NCBI GenBank assembly: GCA_017562135.1
Contig: QEYB01000093.1
Location: 744,001 to 808,000 of the forward strand
Origin: Dipylidium caninum
Lineage: Eukaryota > Platyhelminthes > Cestoda > Cyclophyllidea > Dipylidiidae
Length of the DNA stretch: 64,000 nucleotides
Reading direction: 5' to 3'
The stretch's first letter is position 1, and each line of letters opens with the position of its first letter. The notes beneath the pieces are model-generated. The model ran no database searches. It was given only the letters and a program-made list of their open reading frames with translations, and had not been told where the DNA came from. The translations under genes were made by a program, and so were the position numbers. Positions 14,001 through 27,500 of this stretch are shown piece after piece.

Positions 14001-17000
14001 CGCAACAGCCGCCAGGCCTCGGGACACGTATTTCATCCTCTTCTGCTCGAGGCGAATGCCGAAGGAAAGTTAAGTTACATGCACTTTTTACGCAATGAAC
14101 TTCACGGGCCGAAACACGTCAGGCAATCACCTGTTCCATTTTGGAATGGCCAGAAGTGTCACCTGAATTGGGAAGAGTGTGTTCAACTTCACTCTGGCCA
14201 CGTTACTTTGGGAACACCGCATGCAGGAGGCGTTTGCACCCTGCTTGTGCAGCAATCGAGGAGGATGCGACGACGCTGCACAAATTCATCAAGTAGCCTA
14301 GGCAACGGGACGAAAAGAAAGTTACTCTGAGGCGAATGGCCCTCAAGTTGTTCGACACACGCGCTTAAATTTCACGTCCGTGTTTTAGTTGAGGTTCTAC
14401 CAGAATATAATTGCCAGGGCGGCGACATTGACCCGTTTTTGAGTTGCTGCCACCTTTTACTTATGCCTGGTGGCGCAGCCTCTCGGACACGCCACTCGCC
14501 TAATGGCGCAGATGCGAGTGACTTCAGTGGGACCAAGACGCCCGAGGGCCTTCCCGACCAGGCCGTGTGACAGCCATTTGGGCCACTTCCTTGCCCGTGT
14601 CGACAGACGAGGTGGGGAATATGAAACCAACAGAGATGCACTCTAAAATTATAGCCTTTGGCGGTGCTTCCATTCGTTGACGCGAAACGTTTCTGCCCTG
14701 GAATCAGTTGCTCCACGATGATGCGGCTGAATGTGGCGCGCTGAATACGTGGACTGATCTCACTGACTCTACCGCGCCTATTTACGGAAATGGCAAACAG
14801 TCGTTGCCCAGCAAGGACTTAGTCGACATATTCGTCGAGGCGAGGGGACGCAATCAATCCTATTGACAGCGTGAGGTGTTTTCGTAGGGATCGACTGGTC
14901 GAGAAGTGGAAACACACATGAGATTGCGGCCATTTTGCGGTACCACAGCGCAGCGGCCTTCCGTGGCTAGTGGTACGATTGACTGACGGTGATAGTAGAC
15001 GTCAGAAAGCCACGTCAACTGGCTTTGAAGGCTCTGCTCAGATTCTGGCTCTCCAAAACAGCTTGCTTCCAAACATCCAGCGGATATCATCCACCTTAGG
15101 GGCCTCAATCGACGCTGGGCCGCTTAGTCAAAGGAGAGAGGCGTCAGCGCATAGGTTGAGATTGTCGCCCTAGCCGCGGTAGTGTTAATTCATCCTTGCG
15201 GCTCGTCATCTTGTCATCATGGCAACGGAATCACTCGTCTGTTGTCCAGACAGCCGTCGCAAAGCCAATCACCATTTGTAAGGCTCAAGCTACTACAGCT
15301 ACATGACCATTCGTTCATGGCTCTGGCCACCTTAAGTGGTTTCATGGGGTCTACGCGGTGGGGAGAGATCAGACAACTCCGGAGTCATTCGAGACCCGTA
15401 ACTCTGTCTTCCGTCCCGTCGACCGCTTTTGCCATGAGCCACCATTCGAGCGACTGCACTACGAGGGAGCACTTAGAGTGGAGTGCCTCGGGGAAAAGAA
15501 TGCTTGGTGGTTGTACTAATACTTCGGCTTTCTAGCTCCCTGTTATCCGGGGAGCAGGGAAGTACTCCCAGCCAAGACCGAAAGTGCGATGGAGCTTGTG
15601 TCACACCACCCTCCGCCAGACTGCCTTGCCCCGGTGAATGACAGCCAGACACTCTGCTCTTCCGGGAATTCTTTGTACTTTTACGTCTGCCTCTTCAGCC
15701 CGCGCCTATTCCATTCAGCATTAAATCGAGTGCGCTGAAAGCGTAGCGCTTCCACTTGGACGCACGGGGGACAGCGCTCACCTGGTCGTAATCGTAGGTC
15801 TGTCCGAGCACTTCAATGGGGCCCACTTGGCAGGGACGATTGCGATTGGGGTACCTGTGCTGGAGGTTCTTCGAGTAAAAGACATGCACCTGCGTTCCGG
15901 GCACGATGTGGTCGTAAAGGTAGCGTCCGTAATTGTCCAACGGAAATCCGTTGGCCTCGTGGACAATCAGCTTGGGCTGACCGGACATCTGCTTATTCAT
16001 GTCTGTCAACTTGATCCGCACTGTCAACTATGGCGAGGAGAGAAATATTTAACCTTTAACAATTTCGAGTGTTACGTTGCGCTTCCGTGTCCACAGTGTT
16101 TGGTATTTTGGACACAAAATAACCACTGAGGCTCACTGGAGGAAGGCGGGCCGTTCTGCACGATCAAAAGCCTCCAGGTACAATTAAGCCGTCTGATGAT
16201 GATTTCGCTAGCCACAATCCAGTGGTGGAGTGGTCTTTCACCAACCGGCGCGACTACGCCGGGCGATTTCGAATAACTCGTCCACGTGAAGAAAGTGGAA
16301 CGTAATAAAGACGCTACTTTGAGTGTGAACTCTACTGGATTATGTCCGTGTTTGGGGGATCATCTAACAGCCTTTTCAACGGTCGACTGCCAAACAAGTG
16401 AAATCACGCCAGAATCACGAAATGCCATTCTTCCATCCAGTCCGAAATATCAGAGTGATCTAGGCTCTCTTCCCCGCTACCGGCCTCTCAGACGCCGGAT
16501 CCGCGGGCGCCACGACACCTGGGCGGAATGGGGCGGACAGCGCCGATCCTATCGGCTAGTCTGACTGCCGCAGCACTGGACGATGGTGACCAGAGTGAGC
16601 GGCATGGAAACGTCGTAACCCCATCACTGTTGATTCCAACTACGTTGCGCCAGACTCTCGGATGGAAAACACGGATTCAACTCGTTTTCTGTTATTTATA
16701 CTAGGGTATTTGGGCAATATTCAGTTCTGGACACGTCTTAACTGAAATGAGGGTAAATTTGCACTTTGGAGGTCGCGGTTTTCAGTCTACCCATGACGAT
16801 GTGGTCAGTTAGTAGCCTGACGCTCCAAGCGAAGAGGCCTTCCGAAAATATGGTAGCGTATCGTCCTCGAAACCCTTTGACGCTGCGGGGCTGGAGGATT
16901 TTTAAGGCTTTTAAAGCACTTAACAAGCTTTCTGGGAGCACGTGATACACTCCAGGGGTCATTCTTCTCGACATAACTGGACAGGTCGCCCAACGCCTCC

Positions 17001-20000
17001 CCTACGCACATCGACGCATCGATGTCCCTCCGAGATGAGGGTTGACCTCGAGATATCAGCCCACGGGTGCTGAGCGTCTCGAGACCATCGTCTTCAACGT
17101 CCCCAATGCCCTCGACCTGCCTCAGTCTTTCCCACGCTTTCGGCAAAGACTCAGTGATTCCATGTCCTCAGGGCTTCCTTCCACGAATACTCGAGAATTT
17201 TGTTTGCCACTGCTCAACCACAAAGAAATGTGCCGCGGTAAATAAAAAACTGCTAGAATCTGAATCCCCCTTGGTTGGCTGCGAAACGGCGAAAGGTGAA
17301 TGTGAAAGAAGAGGATAATGCGTGTGGGCGAAAAGTTTCAAGTGCAAGTGACATTGTCTAATGACATCAAGGAGGGTTTTGTCACCTCGCATCTCATTAC
17401 TGACATTTTGGTGAATGGACGGAGTTTTAAGTTGCGTTCAGGGTGGATTTCACAACCTGCTGTGCAAATTCCTTTAACCTGCTCAAATTGGTGCGGCTCC
17501 GTTATGGAGCCGAATTAAAAGAGAGTGAAGTGTTGCCAAGGCTACAACCATAAAATAGACGCGATCCACTCAACTAATCAAGTGCGCGGCCAGAAGCCCG
17601 TCCACCTCTCCTCCCGGCTCGGGCGTGACAGCCCCCGTCCATGCCCCGGCCTGACGTAAACTGCGCACGTCGGTCCCGCCGAGGTGGTCGGTGCCGATGA
17701 CGATGTGAAGCCTCGGTTGCTTGACGGGACGAAACTTTTGGTTTGGGGACAGTTTTCATTGTCTCTGACGTAAGTCATCGCGAAATGCCACTTGTTGCGC
17801 AGGTCTAATTGGAAAAGGCCCACAAATTTCTCGCCAAGTTGACCTCCAATCCTCCGCAGTTTGAGGGCCAGGGAGACGCCTACATCCACAGCCTCGATGT
17901 CTTACTCTTCCACCGGGTTACTGACTCTCTCACTAGTGAATTGACCAGGTCTCGTTCCCAGCAGAATCGAAGGCGTATTCGTGCCCACCGACTAAGAAAG
18001 GCCCACATCTCCAATTGCCACCTCCACCTCCCCTCAGTTCAGTAGGAAAATGTTCACAAAGACTTGTTGGGACTCCCAAATCAGACAGGGAAGCCTAGCG
18101 CCGCAATATCCATTACCTCGCGCCGTACCCATCGTTAGAATGAAGCTTCCGTCGACATCTCCCGACAAATGCAGGAGAAACAATGGAGAACCTGTCGACC
18201 CTGCACTTTCTCTCGTCTTGAAGCCGTGTGTCTGGGCAGTCAACAACTCCCGAAACGAAAGCACCATCTTCTCGTGAATGTGGCCTCCTGCTAAACAGAA
18301 ATTCTCTTGGTCCGCTGCTCCATTCGACCGTCCAGTTGTTCGTCACTATTGACGCCACAAGAGGTCGCTGACGTGCCACTGGGAACAGACTTGATCCATA
18401 ACAGATGAGGAAGTGATATTCCACTCTTTAAATCAGACTCGAAAATAGTTCCGCCCCCCTCCCACCCCTCCAAATGCTGCCGTGGGCACAACACTGACAC
18501 GAGACGTGGACGGGGCGGAGTTCTACCCTGAACCGGCCAAAATCGTTGACGAACTGCCCCATAGGCATGGCCTTATCACTTGGCGTTAAGGTCACGGGGA
18601 GTAATTACGCTAATGAGACTGCGAGGGCTTACGATCGCTATCTGCGACTATTGTTACGGCCTGGACCCTCACCCGACTCTGTTTTGCCTGGCCAAACTCC
18701 ATTGTTCGCCCAAGTGCTGGGCGGAGGATGGGGCATTTAATTTAGAATTGCCTTTTCGGACAGCTTGGGCGAGATGATGGACTGACAGACTTGTCCAGAA
18801 AGTAGTCTGCTCTGCCCATGTCACTGCGACTGTTTAACCGCCCATTTAGTGTCCCTTTTGTTCAGACACTGTCCTCTCTTTCATGACGACCTGCCTTTAA
18901 GCCTAACATTTCAGACCAGATTGAAAACAGCCAATCACTGCCTTGGAGCTTTATGAGGCGAGACAGAGGACGAGAGAGGAGAACCTCCTAACTTAACTGG
19001 AACAAGCAATGGGTGATAATTAAAACACGAAGAGTATGGGAATACCCCTTCGCCTCTGCAAGGCCACTGACTGCGAGGATGGTTGTTTGTTTCGCGAAAA
19101 TAAACAGTGCTATGGCATATGTCGTGGCAACAGTCTGTCTTCTCGCCTGCATTGCTGGGATCAAAGCAAACCGAAATGCCACTGGCGCTTTCCTCGCTCC
19201 AAGTCCTTGATGCACATTATCTCCGCGGACACCTGCCAGAGGCGAGGCGAGTGCCAGGACGTGGGTGAGTGCAGCACAGACTATCACGGACGCCGTCGAC
19301 CGTCCCCGCCTACGTGGTCGCCTCCACACATGCTGGACCTGGCTCCAATGCACCGCGAAAGTGTTTTTTTACCCCCGGTGGAAATGGGATGAGGAAAAAG
19401 GGAAAGTGTGTCCCTGGTGCCGTGGAGAAATTTCCGCCTAAGATCACACTTTGGGAGGTGATAACTGTTTAAAGACACTAAACTTGCGCGCCTTTCCGTC
19501 ATCTGTATGCTCAGGCTACAGAGCGAATGTCGACATCAACTTTTCTCGGCCTGGCGCTTGGTTGGTGACGGAAAATCATCATAAACCAGCGATGTGGACG
19601 CCAATTCCCACAGCTGATTAAAATTTCTACTAGACCTTTTAAAAATGTGTCCGTGTTCGCAGCCTGAATGCTTTTCCGTGGGTGTGTATGTGCCCCATGT
19701 GAAGAAAAGGGACAAGGGCGGGAGGAGTTGCGTCACACATTTGTGACACCAAACATTAACAAGAGGTTGGGGAAGACATATGCGTGCCGGACCACCATCT
19801 GCCCCTGAGGCTTATTCATCCATAGTAAATGGGGGCTGTTAAATGACCAAAAGGAATGGCGAATGACTGGAAGTGATACAACATTTAAAATCACATGCGT
19901 CGTAAGTCTTGAGGAATTTTCCATTTCCACCCCGGCACGTGCTGCAGCCAGACTCGGCTTAAAAATTGTCAACTCCACTTTGTGAACTGGGAGACCCGGT

Positions 20001-23000
20001 AGGAAAATGTCCACCACCCCAGCCTCGAATTTGGATGCCCCCTTCTTACGCAGTTTGACTTATTTTAGGGTTACTTAGTGTAATTTTGAAGACGGATGGT
20101 ATGCAGACTTGTCTAGACACGAGGTGCAATAAGGATGGCATCAGTTGTTGTAGATTACTTTAATCCAGTCACCGTCATTTACGCTGTGTGAATGGGCCAC
20201 GAGTGTGTTTAAAAGAATCACTGGCGAAGAGGCACCAAGGAGGCTCCCACTTAAGACCTGCCGTCTCGAGCGGCCACCACAGTCGCCGATTCTTTGCGGC
20301 AGGATTTGGATTCTGGAGGCCTAAGCAGGGGGACGGGTAAACGCGGATATGCGTCGAGGTTTGCCTTCGAAAGAGCGTAGGTTTACAGCTCCTGGCGCTG
20401 ACGCAACCGCAGCCTCAGACTCCCATTGTGCTTCACGCAGGTGGCGACCGAAGCAGAGATCGGAACCGAGGGCGCCCAACACCTACAGTTACGAACTTTT
20501 GAGCAAAGGCACAACTTTGGAGTAAATTCTGCCGCCTGAACTACAGCTTCTCTCTGTCTCAAGACAACATTCCTCATACTCGCGTTAGCACGACATCGGA
20601 TTTCGAAGAGGAGACTGTCTCAACGTGTCGGCATTTAAGGAGTTTCCAGAAGGTGGTTGGAGCAACTTCTACCGGACAAGAGAGTTGGCACGTGTGATGG
20701 TGTCTTCCCACATGGAGGAGGAAAAGTCAGCCATTTATTCCATCGACAAGAGATGGCTTCACAGAAAGCGGAGCCGCGGTTGGCTGAACATGATTCGAGA
20801 AGCAAATGTGAATGCGGACAGTGCTGAAAAAGGAGTAGCTGACTAAACACCAAATGGGCGATTTTTCGCTGTGTTCCAGTAGTGCGATAAGAGGGCGAGT
20901 CGCTGCGCCACCTCGCAAACATCGCCGCGGAATAATACAATTCATGCAACCGCGTTTGCATTTTAAAAGTGTGTAATTGAATAAAAATTCCTCCGTTACA
21001 AAAACCTCGGACTAGAGGTTTTTTTTGAGCCTCTTTAAGGCCAAACTCTGCCTGCCATAAAGAATTTCCTTCCATTTTCACCTCCGCATAAACCATCGGG
21101 TTGGGGAGAATTTGGCTCCAGTGTTTGGCTGAGCCACTGCTGGCGCGCTTTACCGCGTTATCAACGTCCTACGACTCTCCATCGGCCGGCCGGAGTGGAC
21201 AAGTAAACTCGGGCTAAACGAAGGCGACAGTCGCACGTTACCCACAGTACAGTCTTGTCAACAAGGCTTTTGAAGATTGTAATGCCTTCGGAGACACTCA
21301 AAGCATCGTACAGCTCACAGATGTCCTATTTTGTTATACTCCACCAAGCAATTGGACCTTTCAACTGGAAGAAGAAGGCACACGTGCAGAGACAGCGGCG
21401 ATGTTTTAAATTGGGCGCCCCGAACATGGCCAAACAGCCCAGATGAGGGGGAGTGTTGGGGCATGGCGAGGAGCGGCGAGCCTCCATTGCTGCTGGCGCT
21501 GAGACACCCCGGAAATGCTGATGCTCGAAGACGCGACTGCGAATCTGCCCAGTTAAACCTCGCTGTTAATCCACAGCCAGACTGGTAGAGACGTGGAGAA
21601 GAGAACAAAGTGGCACGAACCCCAAAGTGGTCTCTGTTCTCCTCTCGGTTCGACAACGCTGACGTGTGTTTGGGGACGAGGGACTGGGAAAAGAGCGAGT
21701 TTTGAGCAGACGTTTCTCGTTTCTTGTGTGGAACTAAGCGTTCAACCATCTCAGGCGATACTTCATACCGACCCATGATGGGATCCACAGGTGAACTTCG
21801 GTGGCCGCAGTAGTTCGTCTGGGAGACTCTGCATCCCCAAGCAGCGCTTCTCGGCCTACTTGCGCCCACATCACGAAGTAATTCGACGCTTACAAATGTG
21901 GAGCAAATGAGTTAGGAGCCAACAAATCGTAGTGAGGTCGAGAAAGCAAAGGCGATGGCCTAAGATGTCACTCAGTTGTCAATCATTTTTACGAAAAAAC
22001 TTCCTGTAGAAGCCGTATCACGAAGTCAGCAGACGACTGAGCTATCCCAAGGAAGTAGGGAGACATGAAAGGCGATTTTGTAAGAAACCACTACTTGTTT
22101 TAGTTACTCATTCGGCCCTGCAGACCATTCAGTCCTTACACTTCGCACCTCCGCCTGCTAGTAGGAAAAAGCTTCCACACTCCAGCCATCTCGGTGCCTT
22201 GTCCACCAGCTAATAATAGGGGCTCAACATTGCGGTGTGAATGAAAAGAGGGGACGTGGGCTGAGAAGTTCGCAAATTTGCTCCCGTGCATAAAACCATT
22301 TTTTTTTCAAGTGCGGACTGGGTAGACTTAAACATTTCCTAGATAATCAGAAGTTGGTAGATGAGATTCGAGAGGCTTTTGACGTCAGCGTGGATGTGGT
22401 GGAACAAGGCTCGACTCCGTGTGCCAAAACTACACACTTTTTAAGAAGAGACGCCTACTTCACCCAGACGGTGACGAAAAGGTTGCGATGGGGCTATCGA
22501 CGACAGTCAAGGAGTAACGACGTCGATGGCTCAGCACTTGCCAGAAGGTCGAAAAGGAGGCTGTAAAGAGGGGCTCTTGACGCACATACACCAGGTAAAC
22601 AAATGAACAAACAAGGGGCATCACAAGACCTCACGGACGCGCCAACCGCGGTGCGGCGAATAATGGGTGGATCACAAAGGGGAACACACTATTTAGGCGT
22701 CGAAGTGAAGGCTGGTGGACTCAGACATGCTGTACACCAGAGCTTTTGGAGAGTGAATGAGTGCTAGAGACTGAATTCCCAAATATTACGGAAAAACAGC
22801 GTGTTTGTTCATGGGGAAGGAAAGCTTCTAACTAATTAAGGCTAGTTTTAGCCAGACGCAAGGTGGCAAGACAACGTGGCTACCCTTCGAAATTTCTGCC
22901 TTTAGACGGTTTCCCACCGTCAAGTCACGCAAGCTTTGTTGGACGCCACCAACGGGGCAGTGGGCATTTACTCGCCTACTGTTCGCCTGTCCGACACGAT

Positions 23001-24581
23001 CGTTTGTTCGTGGGAGACAATGGCCAAAAGACGCCCGTGTGTGCGACGGTAGACTACCTCTTAAATAGCAGGAACAAGTGAACATGAATGACATGCGGCG
23101 CTTTAAGGTGTTGAAAACAACTTTACTGGGCGCGAACTTCTCATTTTCCGTCATCACGTACTCCGTGCTCTGCCAGTAACGTTAGTTACGCTCCGTACCG
23201 AGGCTCTTTAGCGGCCAGTAATGGTGGCCAACAGAAGGGGACTGTGAAACACGTTGGTGGAGGGGAGGCCCCGGCCGCCCTCGTGTGGCGAGCGCAGGGC
23301 GTCCATGGTCTCCCACCCTCACTCAACACCGGCGACAAGCTTTCTTCCGCGCCAGAGCGACTTATTATCACTTTGAGGTGGAGCCAAGGCTCAATAGTGC
23401 ACTCAAACTGGGAGTCATTGTATTGTGACAAATGACAGGAATTTTCTTCTATTAGAGTAATACAAATAGGACGGAAGGGAGGAATAAAACACTTTTTATC
23501 GAGACCTACGCGCCCAAAGGTCCGTACTTTTTAGCATAATATCAAGTCCTATAAGAACTTCATGAAGCAGGCGACAATGAGCAGTCTGATGGTCACTAAC
23601 CGTCAGGCGTCACCGGTAGAATTAAATGGCAGTATCTACTGAAAATGGCAATTTAGACGGTGCAAAAGCTCAACTCGCTCAGACCGCAGGTCATATCAAG
23701 GGGCGATTGATGGACGGAACGGCTGTGGATAGCTTATGGGGAAATGATGGGCGCAGTCGGATGGAGGGTCTGCTTTCACGGTTAGTAGGCGGAGTAGAAG
23801 ACAAGACATGGCGGTTAAATAGAGCCAGATCTTCTTTCGGACGGAAACTGGCTTTAGCTCACGAGACTAAGTGTCACGTGAGGGGAGATGCTCGGCTATA
23901 GAGGTGACTAAAGAGTATTAATAGAAAGTCACATTTAACCCGACACAGCGATTGCAAACTTACTATTTTCCAGAACTCATTTTTATATAAGCAAGAGTAG
24001 TTGAGTTTGAATGTGGTGCAGACCTCGTCGGGTGGAATAGGCACTTGTTCTGTCACCGAAACCGAGAAGGAGCCTGGAGGCGAAGTGTCAAAGGTCACAT
24101 TGAAGTGCCCTGCGCCCGTAATGTAGGCTGATACAGAATGGAGCCGTGAACTCCACGTCACCTCGCCCCTGTGGTGACAGGGTAAGTCAACGCCTTTGAG
24201 AATACTCCAATTCAGCAGAGGCGGAATTATGGCGCGACTAGAGAGGACCCGATGAATTTTGTGCTCCTCCAGACAGATGGTGACAGAAGGCGGTTGAATG
24301 CCCTCGTTGAGACCAATCTGATCGACACGGAAGACAGTCTTGTGGGAAAGGTAATTGGTGGTTGTTATGGTGAACATACAGATGATGCAGATAAACATGA
24401 GGATGCAGCAGACCACGTAAATGAGACGCACTTTGCGTCGAGGATGGAAGAACATTTTTACCACTGGGATGAACGGCGTGGCCACACCATTAAGACTCTC
24501 GAGGTAGGTGCGACGTCCTCGGATGTGGTCCCAGCAGCGCTGGAAGGGCGAAGCGACTGAGGTATACATACTCTTCCTCAT
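11034..24581 (-). CDS. DEG/ENaC-family (amiloride-sensitive type) sodium channel subunit, three exons
   Basis: Predicted plasma-membrane cation channel subunit of the degenerin/ENaC/ASIC family, which works as a trimer. Exons on the minus strand: 24581-23964, 16027-15782 and 11732-11034. All introns are phase 0 and the total is 520 residues, a normal length for the family. Exon 1 has a cytoplasmic N-terminus, TM1 at about residues 51-73, then a PPSVTIC segment matching the conserved post-TM1 motif. Exon 2 carries the extracellular LIVHE...PG segment. Exon 3 starts with a cysteine-rich block (AACQWKKTCEYLHTECHCYC), then CPYAC, the pre-TM2 segment and TM2 at about 409-431. TM2 includes the G-x-S selectivity filter as GFS (419-421), and a very basic cytoplasmic tail follows. 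The start is the first ATG of exon 1. Oddity: the His-Gly gating motif before TM1 reads Asn-Gly (31-32). Peptide versus proton gating cannot be told from the sequence. Confidence 0.9.
11733..15781 (-). other. Intron 2 of the DEG/ENaC gene
   Basis: A 4.0-kb phase-0 intron (GTGAGC donor, ATTTCAG acceptor as read on the minus strand). It is GC-rich for this window and therefore full of overlapping open frames on both strands (for example 13394-14005 minus and 13788-14330 plus). None of these shows a recognisable domain. It contains a hairpin at 12878-12916. Confidence 0.8.
16028..23963 (-). other. Intron 1 of the DEG/ENaC gene
   Basis: A 7.9-kb phase-0 intron with a GTAAGT donor and a CCATAG acceptor on the minus strand. 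Joining exon 1 directly to exon 2 gives an uninterrupted family alignment (the VCTTF block followed by LTVRIKL), so no coding exon is needed inside it. It holds a cysteine-rich plus-strand frame at 19036-19392 and a hairpin followed by a T-run at 21001-21028. No transposon proteins were recognised. Confidence 0.75.
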
Positions 24582-27500
24582 AACACATACTTGTCCCCCA
24601 TCATCGGGGATATTTTAACATTCCGACTTGTTCTGTGGTGTACGGACTTGGCTAAGTGCTGTTGCGGTGGCGGCCACGCGATATTCCCACTTCCACGCGC
24701 ATCCCCCGTCTTGACCGTAGCAGCTGTCACAGGTAATAATCAGGGCGGCACGACCAATCACGAGTGCGCAAAGCCTATTTCCCGTTCTGATTGGTCCGCC
24801 GCTCTATCAAAGTGTATGCGTGTCGTGCGCACCCCCCCGTCCGCCCGCCCGCCCCCCGGCCCCCACTAGTTCGTCTCCGTGTTTCGTGTGTAAAGGGGAC
24901 GAATTTTGAGTCCGACGCTGTCTTTGCAATCGGGGTGTTGGACGAGAGAAGAACCACTGGGCGGTAGAATGGGACATCTCACATGTTTACTCGAACATTT
25001 ACCGCTCTTCGTTCACTGGACCAAATGCTGGGGATGCGCCGACGGGCAATGCTGTAATGTTATGATTCCCTCGGGTGCTCGGCATCACGAGCGTTCGAGG
25101 TAACCAACCTAGCCTTCGTCATAACTATGCAGATGTTCTGGGAACCTGTCCGAAGGTAGCCCTAATCTCACAAAACTGCGTGAACTTGTCCGTCGTGAGC
25201 GAGGACGAAAGACGCCAGGAGTAGATGTGATTTGATAATATACATCAGGATGCACTTTAACCACATCAATGGAATTTCCTTTTATGAAATGGCAATAGGA
25301 AACCTTTGGAAAATTTTCGGAAATTTCTTTCGCCAACCACTTTCTTAATGTTTTCTTTCTCGATTTTGCGGCGTGATCTCTTTATTACCAAAATAATGTT
25401 CAAGACTCAAAATGTCGCGCGATAAGTGCTGCAGCAAACAACATAATTTATCCTCCTCACTAGCTTTGATAATAGCGCCGGTGACAGTATCAAAGCAAAA
25501 TGGAACATGTTTAAACAGGTTATCCCGCTAGAAATCGAGCAATATGCCTAATTGGTTCTAAAACGGTAGAATTTTCCAGGGGAAAGACGAAATCAACCGG
25601 AAAACTCCTTTAAGTTTCAAGTTACCTCGTTTAACCGTGAAGTGAGTTTAAGCACCGGTGTTTATCTTCGCCGTGTTCACTTGAGAGAATCCATCTGCGT
25701 TGAGATAACAGACATGTATCGCACGTTGTAGATGGGAGCGAAGATGGTCAGTCTGACTGTGAAATTGTGAAGTTTACTAAGATTCCTGAAGCATTCAGGG
25801 AGAGATGAGTGGTTGGATTACACTATTTCGCTGACCTGAACGCTCTGAAGACCATGATTGCGGTTGGTAGAAAGCAAACTGACCGGGAGGTTACTGTTCG
25901 GTTCTAGCCGCCTCCTCACTTATCTTGAAATCCACTTCCCCATGCCCCACTTACTGTTCCAGTATCGGGGGAAAGTCAGCAGTCATCAGCTAAGTGTTTT
26001 ATTATCTCGTGTGTGTCACCAACTGTCAGTAATCCTTAGCAAATTCATAGGCCGACCGGTAAGATACCAAAGGACACAGTCACTCTCATACAAGAAGCAT
26101 TGCGCTCCACTTTCATCGGTTCAAATTCTATCGGTTTGTTCGATTCACGAGTCGATGCTGCCCAAAGTCACCAAGACCGATGGAGTGCAAGCCTGTCAAG
26201 CGGGACACGGGGCTTCGACGACCTTCTGCGGCATGATAAACAAGATAGGCTGGTGACGAACAAGCTAGACTGTTAAGCTGTAATTACGCAAAAATGATGG
26301 TAGAAAAGGACAGAAATTAAGTTAAAAGCCGGGGGAGGATGGGAGTTCACTCAAAGGAGGCACTGGGAACGCAGGAGGTCAAAGGTAGGCCAACGCCTCT
26401 GGTCCGATCTGCCTGGGTCTGAGTCGACTGCGCGCGAGCTTGCAGAATAGGAGGGTGGTTGCTAAAAATACTTTCACTTAAATTGCTAGCCTTCTCCCAA
26501 CCACTTTAATCTGTCTGAACATCTCCTCCGAACATAATTTTCGGCGATTTTTGGCCTCTTCTTAAGAACGCGGCAGCCAGACGAAAGGACTTTCAATGCT
26601 TTTCATGCTAATTTCATTTAGTGGGGCATAATAAATGCATCGACGGAAAAGGCACTTAGTGGTGAGATTTCGCCACGAGTGAGGAGGACAGCATGAGAGC
26701 AAGCGAGTTTCTTGCACAGCACCAGCGTCAACTGAACGCCGTCGACAAAACTCAATAACCTCCACAATAAAAATTCAATTTCACCGGTGAACTGGTCGTA
26801 AAATAGCCTCGAAAACCTTCTACGTTGGACGAGATGACAGCGAGGAAGAGGACGAAAAGAGTGACTTGCAGTCCTGAATCAAGTAAACAAAGCCCCTACC
26901 AAGAGTTGATAGAAAATAGTCACGTGTGGCGCCTAATATAGCCGTGAAACAAATCCCAACTATACAAAACTCACTTTTATCCTTTGAAGGTGAGGAAATC
27001 AACAGCGGTAAGGCTGTAGTCCGTTGGTTGATCCGATGCTATTCACTGTGGTGCTGTGGCCAGGTATATCAGCTGCGTTGACGCATCTTCTATTTTTCGG
27101 CCACCTCCGGGGACTCAGCCGTCGTTCCCTGGCTCCTACCGTGACTTGTGCCTCTCACCCTGATTTTATAATGATCCTAAAAGAAGGTTCGCTTCTTTAT
27201 ACTTCAAGACTACGGTTTGATTCCTGTCCTTATTGCGTCATAATTGAACTTTTTTTGCGAACATTTTAATATGAGTGGCATCGGCAATTAAAGAGGACGA
27301 AAGAGGGAAAAAAAGGAACAGACTACATCGAATAGGTCCCGTCTGTCTCATGAGGCCAAATATTGGGCGTTAGAAGTAGTGAAAACACCTAACTTATCAA
27401 GTGTGGCATATTTAATTGCAAGTAAATGTACTCTCAACATTGTGTTATTATTAATCAGTTCTACCATACGTAGAGCATCTAACTTTTAGCAAATTTGTGC

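Noticed and set aside
13394..14330. Overlapping 203- and 180-codon frames on opposite strands
   Set aside because: They lie inside intron 2 of the channel, overlap each other and are of low-complexity Arg/Ser-rich type; neither looks like a protein.
21315..21869. 184-codon minus-strand frame within intron 1 of the channel
   Set aside because: It is on the channel strand, but inserting it would disrupt the direct exon 1 to exon 2 alignment; no family similarity.
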